A DNA stretch of 64,000 bases from Methanobacteriota archaeon (lineage in GTDB: Archaea; Halobacteriota; Methanomicrobia; Methanomicrobiales; Methanospirillaceae), in NCBI GenBank assembly GCA_029547145.1, contig JAKPPV010000024.1, forward strand, positions 144,639 through 208,638. Direction: 5' to 3'. Below, piece by piece: positions 8,133-17,054 of the stretch. The notes beneath the pieces were generated by a model, which was given only the letters and a program-made list of their open reading frames with translations, was not told where the DNA came from and searched no databases. Positions within the stretch are counted from its first letter, which is position 1; the number at the start of each line of letters is the position of its first letter. The translations under genes and the position numbers were made by a program.

Positions 8133-9327
8133 GGAAGAGCAGGTCGCGCTGTACCTCACCGCCCGGCTGATCGCCCGGGGGAACAAGGGCACGCTGTTCC
8201 TGACGATCATGATCCTCGCGATGGTCTTCGTCAACCTCGTCTTTCTTCCGTCCATCATCGCCGGGGTGGTGGTCCTCTTCAACCAGAGGACGATCGACTA
8301 CAGCTACGGCAACCTGATCGTCGAACCCAGGCCAGGCGAACTCAGGATTGAGAACCCGAGCCAGCTGGTCCAGAAGATCAACGGGATCCCAGGCGTCGTT
8401 GCGTCGACTCCGCGGTACTCGACGGGAGCGACGGTGGTGTTCAGGGGCCGGTCCACCTCGCCGCTCGTTATCGGGATCGATCCGGCGCGCGAGCAGGAGG
8501 TGATGCGTATCTTTGCCAGCGTCCAGAGCGGCGATTACCTCAGCCCGTCCGATACGGGCGAGGCCCTCGTCGGGGAGACACTCGCCGGGAGCGACGATCC
8601 GGAGGGGGACAGCACCCCCACGCTCGGGGGCGTCGTGGTGGGGAAGACCATCGAGATCACCTTCCCGAACGGGTTCACGCAGGCGTTCCGCGTGAAGGGG
8701 ATCCTGAAGGCGGGGACGTCCAGCGTCGATAACGCGGTCTTTCTGCACCGTCGGGACATGGCCCGCGTGCTCGGTGAGGCCGATCCGGCGAACACCATCC
8801 TGGTGCGAACGGAGACGACCGGGAAGGATGCCGAGATGCGTCTCACCCTGATGCAGTACGGCGTGCAGGAGAAGATCTGGACCTGGCAGGACAAGTCCGC
8901 AGAATTCCTGGCATCCATCGTGGGATCGTTCGGTATCATCAATGTGATCAGCACCCTGGTGAGCCTGATCATCGCGGTCGTGGTCATCTTCATCGTGATC
9001 TTCATCAGTATCGTCTACCGGCGCCGGCAGATCGGGATTCTGAGGGCGATCGGGATCGACCGCTCGCTCATCATCAAGTCGTACATCCTCCAGGCGCTCT
9101 TCATCTGCACCTGTGGCACGCTCGCCGGCGGGATGCTGCTCATTGCGGTGCTGCAGTATCTTGCCGTGAACCCGCTGATCTTCCCGGGTGGCCCGGTGCA
9201 GCCGGCTCTGGAGACGGGCCTGATCGCCCAGTCGGTGCTCAGCCTGTACATCGTCTCGGTGCTCGCCGGGTATCTCCCTTCATGGTTGACGACGCGGGAG
9301 GAGATCCTGGATGCGATCCGGGGGTAA
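8125..9327 (+). CDS. ABC transporter permease, FtsX/MacB type
   Basis: 400 residues with the MacB/LolC layout: one N-terminal helix (LFLTIMILAMVFVNLVFLPSII), a large extracytoplasmic domain (residues about 50-270), then three C-terminal helices carrying the FtsX domain, with YRRRQIGILRAIGID as the cytoplasmic coupling segment. It overlaps the upstream surface protein by eight bases and lies two bases before the ATPase start. Such systems move lipoproteins, peptides or drugs, or act as mechanotransmitters; the substrate here is unknown. Confidence 0.92.
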   Translation: MLEEEQVALYLTARLIARGNKGTLFLTIMILAMVFVNLVFLPSIIAGVVVLFNQRTIDYSYGNLIVEPRPGELRIENPSQLVQKINGIPGVVASTPRYSTGATVVFRGRSTSPLVIGIDPAREQEVMRIFASVQSGDYLSPSDTGEALVGETLAGSDDPEGDSTPTLGGVVVGKTIEITFPNGFTQAFRVKGILKAGTSSVDNAVFLHRRDMARVLGEADPANTILVRTETTGKDAEMRLTLMQYGVQEKIWTWQDKSAEFLASIVGSFGIINVISTLVSLIIAVVVIFIVIFISIVYRRRQIGILRAIGIDRSLIIKSYILQALFICTCGTLAGGMLLIAVLQYLAVNPLIFPGGPVQPALETGLIAQSVLSLYIVSVLAGYLPSWLTTREEILDAIRG

Positions 9328-9328
9328 C

Positions 9329-10018
9329 ATGATCCGGGGAGAGGGTCTGACAAGGATCTACCGGATGGGGGCTTCCGAGGTCCGGGCACTGGACGGGGTC
9401 GACCTCAACATCCCCCGGGGAGAGTTCGTTGGGGTGATGGGGGCGAGCGGGAGCGGGAAGTCAACACTGCTCCATATGATCGGTCTCCTCGACCGGCCGA
9501 CGGCCGGTGTTCTGGAGATCGACGGGGTGGACGTCACGCGGCTCTCGGAGAGGCAACGGACCCTCTTTCGCCTGAACAGGCTGGGATACGTCTTCCAGGA
9601 CTATGCGCTGGTGCCCGAACTGACCGCCCAGGAGAACGTCTACCTCCCGTCGAAGGTGCGGGGGATGTCGGTCAGGGAGTGCAACCTCGTCTGTCAGGAC
9701 ATCCTGGAGCGGGTCGGTCTGAAGGACCGGATGAACTTTCTCCCGGGGGAGATGTCGGGTGGCGAGCAGCAGCGGGTGGCGATCGCACGGGCGCTGGTCA
9801 ACCGCCCTGCCCTCCTCCTCGCCGACGAACCCTGCGCCAACCTCGACACGAAGAACTCGGTCCTGATCCTTGACCTGATCCGGAGTCTGAACCGCGAGCT
9901 GGGCCAGACCGTCATGATGGTCTCGCACGAGGAATGGCACCGACAGTACTTCGACCGGGTCATCTTCCTGAGGGATGGGAAGATCGTCGATGAAGTGGGA
10001 GCAGGAAGCGCACCGTGA
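9329..10018 (+). CDS. ABC transporter ATP-binding protein, LolD/MacB type
   Basis: 229 residues. Walker A is GASGSGKS near residue 40, the Q-loop is YVFQDYALV, the signature is MSGGEQQR, and Walker B is LLLADEPCANLD, with the switch His in MVSHEEW. The reading frame extends to 9311, but the ATG at 9329 has a GGGGG ribosome site in front and directly follows the permease stop. It completes a three-gene operon with the permease and the CARDB-like protein. Confidence 0.93.
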   Translation: MIRGEGLTRIYRMGASEVRALDGVDLNIPRGEFVGVMGASGSGKSTLLHMIGLLDRPTAGVLEIDGVDVTRLSERQRTLFRLNRLGYVFQDYALVPELTAQENVYLPSKVRGMSVRECNLVCQDILERVGLKDRMNFLPGEMSGGEQQRVAIARALVNRPALLLADEPCANLDTKNSVLILDLIRSLNRELGQTVMMVSHEEWHRQYFDRVIFLRDGKIVDEVGAGSAP

Positions 10019-10760
10019 ACGCCATGACTGCGTCGGAGAGACCGGGTGATGGTCGTATAAAGACGGTCGGGACATGGTATTCTGAGGCCCGCGTTCTACC
10101 AATACTGCGCCTGTACGGTCTTCTGGCAGGATCCCTGTCTGTTTTTCCCTTTCGCCCGCGCCAGTCCGTCTTCCTCCGGGCCGGATGGTGGATAGGAATG
10201 GTCCATCCCGACCACCCGTTGCCGAGGGTCGAAGATACAGGTTGAATCAACCTTCATTCCCCCACGCCGCTGGGTTCGACAAGAATGACGCGCCAGGATC
10301 GGTATCGGCAGCACCTGTTGTCCTCCATTCGCCCGGTGCGATCGGATCGATGACCTGCTTGCATTATTGACCCTTCAGGCGGTTCGCGACGTATGGGACA
10401 CTATCTGCTCCTCCCAGTCGCTCCCACCGGGTCGTGTTCCATAGGCCCCTCACGGGACGCACCAGCGATGATCCCCATGGTTGCTGTGCCAGGGGGACGG
10501 TATCGACCCTCATGGACCTTCAGGACCGGCCGAATGTGTAACCTGCCGGAAACAGGTGTGCGATTAGAACCACCGGGAGGGGGGAAGGTACCTCCGTTGA
10601 CCGGATCGACTGCAGGACAGCTCCTGTAACGGGAGCCGTACCTCGCGGCGGTCCCGGTTCGGGCCGTTTTTACCCGGCACCGGATGCCGGGGAGGTTCCC
10701 CCGGGGTAGCTGTCACGGTGAGAATCGATAAGTAGTCGCCATCTCGATACGGTGATCAGA
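10019..10760. other. Long non-coding stretch
   Basis: About 740 bases with no gene I can support. A hairpin (AGGTTG-AAT-CAACCT, 10239-10253) and a GGATGG/CCATCC pair (about 10183-10208) could help end the upstream transcript. CGATAAGTAG near 10727-10736 is a TATA candidate for the next gene, about 25-30 bases before its start codons. Confidence 0.4.
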
Positions 10761-12758
10761 ATGACGGCCCGGTCCTTCGTCTCCCTCACGGTGGTCATTT
10801 CCGTGGTTTTCCTTCTCGTCGTGGTCCCCGTGGTCGCCGATCGGGCCGATCAATCCTCCGCGCCACCCGGGAATGCGGGGGATATGTCACGGGGCAGCGG
10901 AGGAGGTCCGCTGGAACCGGCCACAATCGCCACCACGATCCCGCCACAGCCGATCACTCCGGTCTCTTCCGGTCCGACGGGTGAGAATCCCCGTCTGTCC
11001 CCGACCATCGAACCAGTGGTCTCCACACCGGTGCAGACGCCGAATGGACAGGTCTCTTCCCGCACCCCGGAACCGACGTCCGGAGTCCCCAGAGAAAAGC
11101 CAGAGGACGGTCGTAACGAGTCCACCGATATCCGGAACGGCCGGTCACCGCCCACCGCCACGGCGAGCTCGTCCCAGAACCGATCGCCGGAAGCGACCGG
11201 AGCTGGAGCCGGTCATACCGATCATGGTAGTGGGGGAGGGGGGACTGCCGCATCGTCCAGTGGTACGCAGACCGCATCAAGGTTCCAGGGGATTGCCTCA
11301 GGTCCGACCACCACTCCGACACCGGTACCGCTCGTGGGTGGGGACCTCGCGCTCTCCGGCGGTCAAAACCGGGCAGGGGCCGGCAGAGCGGGTGGGACCT
11401 CACCGGGGAGCACGGGAAACGGTACGTCCGGTGGAGAGCACCTTCCGGCAATCACCGTTGCCTCAATGACACCACCGGCGATCCATGGATCCCAGGCACC
11501 TCCAACGGCGCGGACGGTGACGGTCTCATCTCCGGCCCCTGTAGTATCCCCCTCCCCGAAGTGCACGGGAGATGGGGTGCAGACCCGGGATCCATCGACC
11601 CCCGCCTCCACCCGGCTGATCGTGGAAGTCGCTGATGCAGGTGTGCCCACCCCCGTTCCTGAGGGTTCCGCTGACCGGCAGCAACGGATCACCGACGGTT
11701 CCGGTCGCGCCCGGAATGCAACGCCATGCCCGGGCATGGCGGGTACGATCAGGACCTCTGCAACCCCGGGGAGGGTCGGCCCATCTCCCATGGGAACCGT
11801 CCCCGTTAACCCGACCCCCGGTTCCAGTGCTCCTGCGACCCGTGCCGGTATCGTCGTATCCCCGGCACTCCGGCTCTCCGACGGTGAGGGGGGACCAGGG
11901 ATCTCACTGACCTTTAGGACGTATCCGTCCATCCCGTCCACGACGGAAAGGGGAGGATGGAGGGGGATGAACGGAGGGACGGGTCGCGGAGGGAGGGGTG
12001 ATCCCCCCGGTCCCCGGAACGCCGGTAAGGAGCGGCCCCCGCCCCCCCCTCCCGCTGCCGCCCCCGTCAGGACCGGGTTCGAACCCCACGGACCTGTCAC
12101 GGGAGAGGATGGACGGGGACGGAGGGGTCTGACCCTCCCGGTCCAGACCGGGATGACGGAAGCGACCATCCCCGACCCGTGCCTGTTTCTCCGGTTCCTT
12201 CTCTATCTCGGATACCGCCGGCTCCGACCCAATAACCTCCTTGACCACCCGGTACGCCGGGAGCTCGTACGGGTTATCACGGAGGAACCGGGCCTCGCTC
12301 TCGCCGACTGCGTCACCATCACCGGCATCAATCGCGAGACCCTTCGGTACCACCTCGCGCTGCTCGTCCATGGAGGCAGGATACTGGAGGAGATGCGGAA
12401 CGGCTCGGTTCGCTACTTCCCCCGTGACCCGGTCCTCACACCGGTGCGTCGTGCCGTGATCCACCTCGACAGGACCAAGGGTCTCGGCACGACGCTCCGC
12501 ATCATCGGTGAGCGACCCGGTATCCCGCGGAGAGAGCTCGCCGTCCTCCTCGGCATCTCCGGTCCGTCCGTCACCCGGCAGTTGCAACGGCTCGAAAAGA
12601 TGAAACTCGTTGAGAACCGCGGGATCGGGCAAAAGCAGGGATACTGGCTCAGTCCTGCCTGTGCGGAGGCCGTATCCTGGATTGCGATAAAAGATCGGTG
12701 CAACGAAAGACCGGTGACCACCCTCCCGGGGGTGGAAGAGGCATTCCCCGTTTCATGA
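10752..12758 (+). CDS. Membrane-tethered tandem winged-helix protein with a very long disordered linker
   Basis: 668 residues from GTG 10752 (665 from ATG 10761). A single N-terminal hydrophobic segment (FVSLTVVISVVFLLVVVPVVA) is followed by about 440 residues of Pro/Thr/Ser/Gly-rich low-complexity sequence. The last 195 residues hold two winged-helix domains: LDHPVRRELVRVITEEPG through HLALLVHGGRILEE, then LGTTLRIIGERPGIPRRELA through RQLQRLEKMKLVENR. This C-terminal pair resembles the COG3398-type regulators of methanogens and haloarchaea. A short FLRFLLYLGYRRL precedes it, too short for a clear second helix. The two DNA-binding domains are certain in type; topology and targets are unknown. 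Confidence 0.78.
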   Translation: MIRMTARSFVSLTVVISVVFLLVVVPVVADRADQSSAPPGNAGDMSRGSGGGPLEPATIATTIPPQPITPVSSGPTGENPRLSPTIEPVVSTPVQTPNGQVSSRTPEPTSGVPREKPEDGRNESTDIRNGRSPPTATASSSQNRSPEATGAGAGHTDHGSGGGGTAASSSGTQTASRFQGIASGPTTTPTPVPLVGGDLALSGGQNRAGAGRAGGTSPGSTGNGTSGGEHLPAITVASMTPPAIHGSQAPPTARTVTVSSPAPVVSPSPKCTGDGVQTRDPSTPASTRLIVEVADAGVPTPVPEGSADRQQRITDGSGRARNATPCPGMAGTIRTSATPGRVGPSPMGTVPVNPTPGSSAPATRAGIVVSPALRLSDGEGGPGISLTFRTYPSIPSTTERGGWRGMNGGTGRGGRGDPPGPRNAGKERPPPPPPAAAPVRTGFEPHGPVTGEDGRGRRGLTLPVQTGMTEATIPDPCLFLRFLLYLGYRRLRPNNLLDHPVRRELVRVITEEPGLALADCVTITGINRETLRYHLALLVHGGRILEEMRNGSVRYFPRDPVLTPVRRAVIHLDRTKGLGTTLRIIGERPGIPRRELAVLLGISGPSVTRQLQRLEKMKLVENRGIGQKQGYWLSPACAEAVSWIAIKDRCNERPVTTLPGVEEAFPVS

Positions 12759-12762
12759 CCTG

Positions 12763-12769
12763 AAAAAAA
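12763..12769 (-). terminator. T-run terminator of the small secreted-protein gene
   Basis: Seven A's on the plus strand read as seven T's on the minus strand, about 27 bases after the stop of the gene at 12796-13224. Archaeal termination commonly uses such T-runs. Confidence 0.45.
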
Positions 12770-12795
12770 GGACTGCGGTGCAGGGGACCGGACGA

Positions 12796-13224
12796 TCAGC
12801 CGGTCCGGGTGCGGAGATGGCGTCCCGGCAGAACAGACTGCTGGGGAGTACCGTTCACCACTCCCGGGTTCAACCGGGCATGATCCCATGTGCGGGTCCG
12901 AAGCTGCTCACCGCCGCAGACATGGTCTTCCGGGTGGGTGATGTTGCGAATTCTCAGGCCCTCCCTGGTGCGGGTCTGGTTGGCGATGCAACTACCGTTG
13001 CAGCTCCAACCGGGGACCATCTTGGAGGCATTCGCTCGGAAGGCAGTCTCGTTGCCCGCCCAGGCGGGGGTTCCGTTCTTCTCTTCGCATCCCTGGTGTG
13101 GCGGAGCAGCATTCGGCCCGAACCCGTGGGAGAGACCTGCTGCCAGTGCCAATCCTGGTATGGCGACGAGCGCGACGAGCACGACGGCCAAACAGACTCG
13201 ATATCTTCGTTGCATGGCTTCCAT
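12796..13224 (-). CDS. Small secreted cysteine-containing protein rich in N-glycosylation sequons
   Basis: 142 residues, or 139 if the Met at residue 4 is used. A clear signal peptide (YRVCLAVVLVALVAIPGLALA) precedes a mature part of about 110 residues with four cysteines (after HQG, WS, GS and HV) and seven N-x-S/T sequons: NGT, NET, NAS, NGS, NQT, NIT, NGT. A GGGGGA lies before the first ATG, and a minus-strand T-run follows the stop, both supporting a real gene. No family is recognised. It is convergent with the tethered winged-helix gene. Sequon density suggests a glycosylated surface protein. Confidence 0.6.
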   Translation of the reverse strand: MEAMQRRYRVCLAVVLVALVAIPGLALAAGLSHGFGPNAAPPHQGCEEKNGTPAWAGNETAFRANASKMVPGWSCNGSCIANQTRTREGLRIRNITHPEDHVCGGEQLRTRTWDHARLNPGVVNGTPQQSVLPGRHLRTRTG

Positions 13225-14370
13225 CCTGTCCCCCGGACGGGAGGGGGGATCCCTTCAGGGGGCAGATAGACATTGACGAGTGGAGACATACGATCTCTGA
13301 CAGACGGAGCTACACCGGGTGAAGCCGATCCCTTCTCCGTAACGTGGCAGGTTCGGTGGGACGGAAATGCGAATACGGGGAGGGGGTCACGATATTTTCA
13401 GATCACAGCGGACCACGGCGGGTGGAGCATACAGGAGGGGACCGTGCGTGATAGGGCCGGATGGGGCGGATCATCATGTGGTCCATCCCCTTGCCGTTCG
13501 GCTCAGGAACGTGAAGAATGGGAGTCGCTCCCCCGTCGGGTCTCGTCCCGCCCACCTGCCTGTTTTCTGGCCATGGTGACCACCTCGAAGCGGGTCGGTA
13601 TCCTGCTTGAAGGCCCGGGGATGGTACAGAGAGTCTGACTGTCCGAACGAGGGATTGCCCGGATCCTGTGCTCATTGACCTTGCCCGGAGGATGGGACTC
13701 TTCCCGAGCACCCCGTGGGTCTCTGTGTGTCCCTCCTGACGCCCTCGTCCAGGTCGGGAATGACGGCCCGGAACGGCACGGTCACGCAGACGCGCATCCT
13801 GCCATGGATAGAAAAGAGTATCGAACCGGCACCGGACCCAGCCGGAAGAAGTGACCGGCCGGAGGTGAGGGGACGTGCAGTGAAGTGGTGCCGGCGCACG
13901 GGCCGGGTTGCCGTCACCCCTCGACGACCCGGCCCCGTCTGTTCCGGAAAGGGGTCCCCCTCTCCGTTGTGCGCGTCTTCAGGTTCCGGTCAATACCTGT
14001 GAACAGTAAAACCCACTCATCACCATCCGCTGGTAGAGGAGCAGGGCCCGTCCAACCCCGTCCGTGCACAGAGTGGGCGCGATCAGGCACTCCGCATTCT
14101 CAGCACTCGGGTTTCCGTCGTCCGCAGCCGATCCCTGTGCCGGGTAGAGACTGGGGGGGAACGGAGCCATCAGGACCCACTCCCCGGGGTCGACCCTCCA
14201 GTTGATAGCGTGCCGGGAGTCATTGCTCTCTCCTGATCAACCAGGACCCCGGGGCCGGTCCGGGTCCTCCGGATCACGTGCCCGATGTCCTTCGTTACCT
14301 AGGTATCTGTCACGATGTTATTTAATATTTTCTAGTTATGTTAACTATTTCAATTGATTGTTTCAAATAG
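13225..14370. other. Long stretch without a supported gene
   Basis: About 1.15 kb in which the open frames on both strands lack ribosome sites, domain patterns or normal amino-acid composition. The last 80 bases turn sharply AT-rich and contain an inverted repeat, CTATTT (14345-14350) with AAATAG (14365-14370), that could be a regulatory site for the sensor kinase gene. Confidence 0.4.
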
Positions 14371-14381
14371 ACAATACTACT

Positions 14382-14388
14382 AAATACT
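14382..14388 (+). promoter_or_regulatory. Promoter of the sensor kinase gene
   Basis: TAAATAC, centred about 38 bases before the GTG at 14423, sits in an AT-rich tract unlike its GC-rich surroundings. A GGGGAGG ribosome site lies about nine bases before the GTG. A short leader is predicted. Confidence 0.45.
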
Positions 14389-14422
14389 CGTGTGCAATAT
14401 ATCACTTCGGGGAGGTTTGAAA

Positions 14423-16153
14423 GTGAGGGGTTCAGAGGAGATCGAACGGATCGGAGTGTTGCTGAGGGACCATCCGAAGGGATTGACGATCGAGGAGGTA
14501 TCGCGCAAGCTGGGGGTGAACCGCGCAACAGCGGCGAAGTACCTCAACTCCATGGTCCTGTCGGGGCGCGCAGAGATGAGGGCGCTTGGACCGGCGAAAC
14601 TCTTCTACCTCTCGAACCGCCTGCCGCTGATGAACCTGATGAGCCTCTCGTCCGACCTGATCCTCGTGATGGACGAGGAGCTCTTCATCCAGCACGTCAA
14701 CAACACCCTGCTTGAATACTTCGGGTTCAGACAGAAGAACCTGAAGGGGCTCCGCCTCGATCAGACGTCTCTCTTTCCGTTCTTCTCCGACACGGGCCTT
14801 TTAGAGCACCTCCCGCTTGCACTGGAAGGCTATGACAGGGTCTTCGAACTGACCCTCGAACTGGGGGGACGCCCGACATACTTCCGTGCGAAGGTGCTCC
14901 CTCTCGTCTTCGAAGGGGGATCCCGGGGGGTCGGGTTGATACTGGAGGACGTCACGGAGGTCCGCAGGTACCAGATGGAGCTCGAAGAACGGGTCCGTGA
15001 ACGAACCCAGGCACTCGAGCGGGCGAACGAGGCATTGCAACGGGAGATTATCGGTCATCAGCAGACCGAAGAGGCACTCGCCGCCAGTCGTCATTTCGTC
15101 GAGCAGATCCTCGAGACGACACCGAACCTGATCTATACCTACACGGTGGACCCGTTCAGGATGCGGTATGCCAATGCGAACATAATGACAATCCTCGGAT
15201 ACACCACCGACCAGGTGATCGGCGATGGCCGATCCGACTTCATGGAACTGGTCCACCCCGATGACAGACCGATACTCGAGGCCCACCTCTCCGAGATCAC
15301 CGGGGTCACGGATGGTGATGTCAGGGAGATCGAGTACCGTGTCATGCATGCGGGCGGTCACTGGGTGACCCTCCGGTGCAGGGAGGTCGTTTTCGAACGA
15401 GGCGGGGAGGGAATCCCGTTCCAGGTGATCGGTACGGCCGAGGACGTGACGGAGCGGCGACGTGCCGAGGACGCGATCAGGAAGGCGAACCGGCAGCTCC
15501 TCCTGCTGAACAGCATCACGCGCCATGATATCCTGAACCAGCTGAACGTGCTGACCACCTCTCTTGGGCTCGCGAGGACCGACCCCTCCCCGGGTTCGCT
15601 CCTTGAGCATTTCGAACGCGAGGAGAGGGCCGTCGAGACGATCCGGCGGCAGATCACGTTCACGCGTGATTACCAGAGCATCGGTGCCCAGCCACCCCAG
15701 TGGCAGGTCGTTCACGAGGTGATCGGGCGTGTCCTCTACGGGCTCGATCGGGAGGGGGTCGCGATCGAGACCGGTGGATGTCTCTGGGAGGTGTACGCCG
15801 ACCTGCTGATCGAGAAGGTCTTCTTCAACCTGATCGACAATGCTCTGCGCCATGGTGGCGGGATAACCAGGATCCGTTTCTCCTGCAGGGAGGAGGAACG
15901 CGGGCTTCTGATCGTCTGCGAGGATGATGGTGACGGTATTCCGGAGGAGGACAAGGAGCGGATCTTCGACCGTGCCTACGGCAGGAACTCGGGGTACGGT
16001 CTGTTCCTGGTCAGGGAGATCCTGGGCATCACCGGGTTGTCGATCATGGAGACGGGAGTCCCCGGGGCGGGGGCGCGGTTCGAGATCCAGGTCCCTTCCG
16101 GACTCTACCGGGCGGCGCCTGAGACCGACTGTCGACCTCCTGAACCGGCCTGA
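14423..16153 (+). CDS. HTH-PAS-PAS sensor histidine kinase
   Basis: 576 residues. I chose the GTG at 14423 because GGGGAGG precedes it; the frame is open to 14390. Layout: an N-terminal winged helix (LLRDHPKGLTIEEVSRKLGV and NRATAAKYLNSMV), a first PAS domain (about 75-175), a coiled linker (ERVRERTQALERANEALQ), a second PAS with PAC (about 225-345), a HisKA-like segment with SITRHDILNQLNVL as likely phosphorylation site, and a HATPase domain with NLIDNALRHGG and DDGDGIPEED. No membrane helix is seen, so it is cytoplasmic. Joining a DNA-binding-like domain to a kinase is seen in Methanomicrobia. No response regulator is adjacent. Confidence 0.88.
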   Translation: MRGSEEIERIGVLLRDHPKGLTIEEVSRKLGVNRATAAKYLNSMVLSGRAEMRALGPAKLFYLSNRLPLMNLMSLSSDLILVMDEELFIQHVNNTLLEYFGFRQKNLKGLRLDQTSLFPFFSDTGLLEHLPLALEGYDRVFELTLELGGRPTYFRAKVLPLVFEGGSRGVGLILEDVTEVRRYQMELEERVRERTQALERANEALQREIIGHQQTEEALAASRHFVEQILETTPNLIYTYTVDPFRMRYANANIMTILGYTTDQVIGDGRSDFMELVHPDDRPILEAHLSEITGVTDGDVREIEYRVMHAGGHWVTLRCREVVFERGGEGIPFQVIGTAEDVTERRRAEDAIRKANRQLLLLNSITRHDILNQLNVLTTSLGLARTDPSPGSLLEHFEREERAVETIRRQITFTRDYQSIGAQPPQWQVVHEVIGRVLYGLDREGVAIETGGCLWEVYADLLIEKVFFNLIDNALRHGGGITRIRFSCREEERGLLIVCEDDGDGIPEEDKERIFDRAYGRNSGYGLFLVREILGITGLSIMETGVPGAGARFEIQVPSGLYRAAPETDCRPPEPA

Positions 16154-16165
16154 TCCGTCACCCCT

Positions 16166-16759
16166 TCAGTCAAGGAGGGGTGCGGGGGGAAGGGGGATCT
16201 CAGCCCTGCCGGTCCTCCTGGCGAAGGTGTTCGTGAGAAAGGTATAGAAGAGCCGCTGGGGACGGGGGTCATGACGGAACCGTTCCGGGTCGGCGGAGAA
16301 GGTCCGGTACACGTCGGGATACTCACGGGCCAAAAAGTCGCGGAAAGCCCTGCTCTCGAGCATCGCATCCGCCGACTCTGACCCCGGGAGCCCGTGCAGA
16401 AGCTCATGCCAGCACCTGAGCCCGAGCACCTCGTCGGTCTCGTTTCCGAAGACGGCGACGGAGTACCGCGTACCGATACACCCCCCGGCAGCGCCTTCCA
16501 CCGGGTAATCGGCCGACGAGAAGAGGACGAGGGTCTGGTCCCGGAGTGGAAAGGGGAAGTGATGCCATTCATGCCAGATATACCAGTTCTCTCCCTCCTT
16601 CGGCGTTCCGATATGAAACGACCAGATGTTCGGAGGAACCCGGTCCAGGATCCGTTGAACCACTTCCAGGGGGAGGGAACCTGGAACGAGGACCGTGACC
16701 CGGATCGGGAGGACCGGTCGCCCCCCCGTTCTGACCAGGCCGAATAGACGGTCGAGCAT
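16166..16759 (-). CDS. Hypothetical protein with an HExxH zinc-protease-like motif
   Basis: 197 residues, convergent with the sensor kinase and only 12 bases from its stop. The sequence CWHELLHGLPG places an HExxH motif at residues 118-122, and HEWHHF at about 63-68 adds more histidines. The N-terminal VTVLVPGSLPLEVVQRILD and the aromatic C-terminal part (RLFYTFLTNTF) match no family I know. No signal peptide or membrane segment is visible. A zinc-dependent peptidase is possible, but the downstream third metal ligand is not obvious. Confidence 0.68.
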   Translation of the reverse strand: MLDRLFGLVRTGGRPVLPIRVTVLVPGSLPLEVVQRILDRVPPNIWSFHIGTPKEGENWYIWHEWHHFPFPLRDQTLVLFSSADYPVEGAAGGCIGTRYSVAVFGNETDEVLGLRCWHELLHGLPGSESADAMLESRAFRDFLAREYPDVYRTFSADPERFRHDPRPQRLFYTFLTNTFARRTGRAEIPLPPAPLLD

Positions 16760-16903
16760 CCTTCAGCATGGTGCCGTGCGTGATAAATATCCTTGTATCC
16801 GGAAGGGACCCCCATCCCAAAACCGGGGCTCCGGGATTTCCCATCCTGCTCCCCCCCGGAGCAGGTGCAGCGTTTGAAATACTGCAGAAACTGTAATAAT
16901 GGC

Positions 16904-16921
16904 AATTTTGGCGTCAAAATT
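16904..16921. promoter_or_regulatory. Perfect palindrome upstream of the hyp region
   Basis: AATTTTG-GCGT-CAAAATT: two 7-base arms around a 4-base centre in an AT-rich patch about 130 bases before the next gene. It looks like a dimeric regulator site; the regulator is unknown. Confidence 0.4.
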
Positions 16922-17054
16922 CCCGGATCAGTAGTTTTTTCACATGAGATGCCGAACAGAAAATAGCGGTCGATCGATGGATCCCAGCACCAGGGCAAGA
17001 ACCGGAGACGGGTGTTCTTCCGGCGCTGGAGCACCAGTCGCGACCCCTTCCTGA

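Noticed and set aside
6864..8282. A 472-codon open frame on the minus strand
   Set aside because: It is antisense to the surface protein, rich in Arg, Asp and Gly with no domain; high GC keeps such frames open.
13273..13638. A 121-codon plus frame between the secreted protein and the kinase
   Set aside because: No ribosome site, no recognisable domain and an unnatural mix of residues after the first third.
14801..15853. A 350-codon minus-strand frame
   Set aside because: Antisense to the sensor kinase, whose domains are certain; the composition is unlike a real protein.
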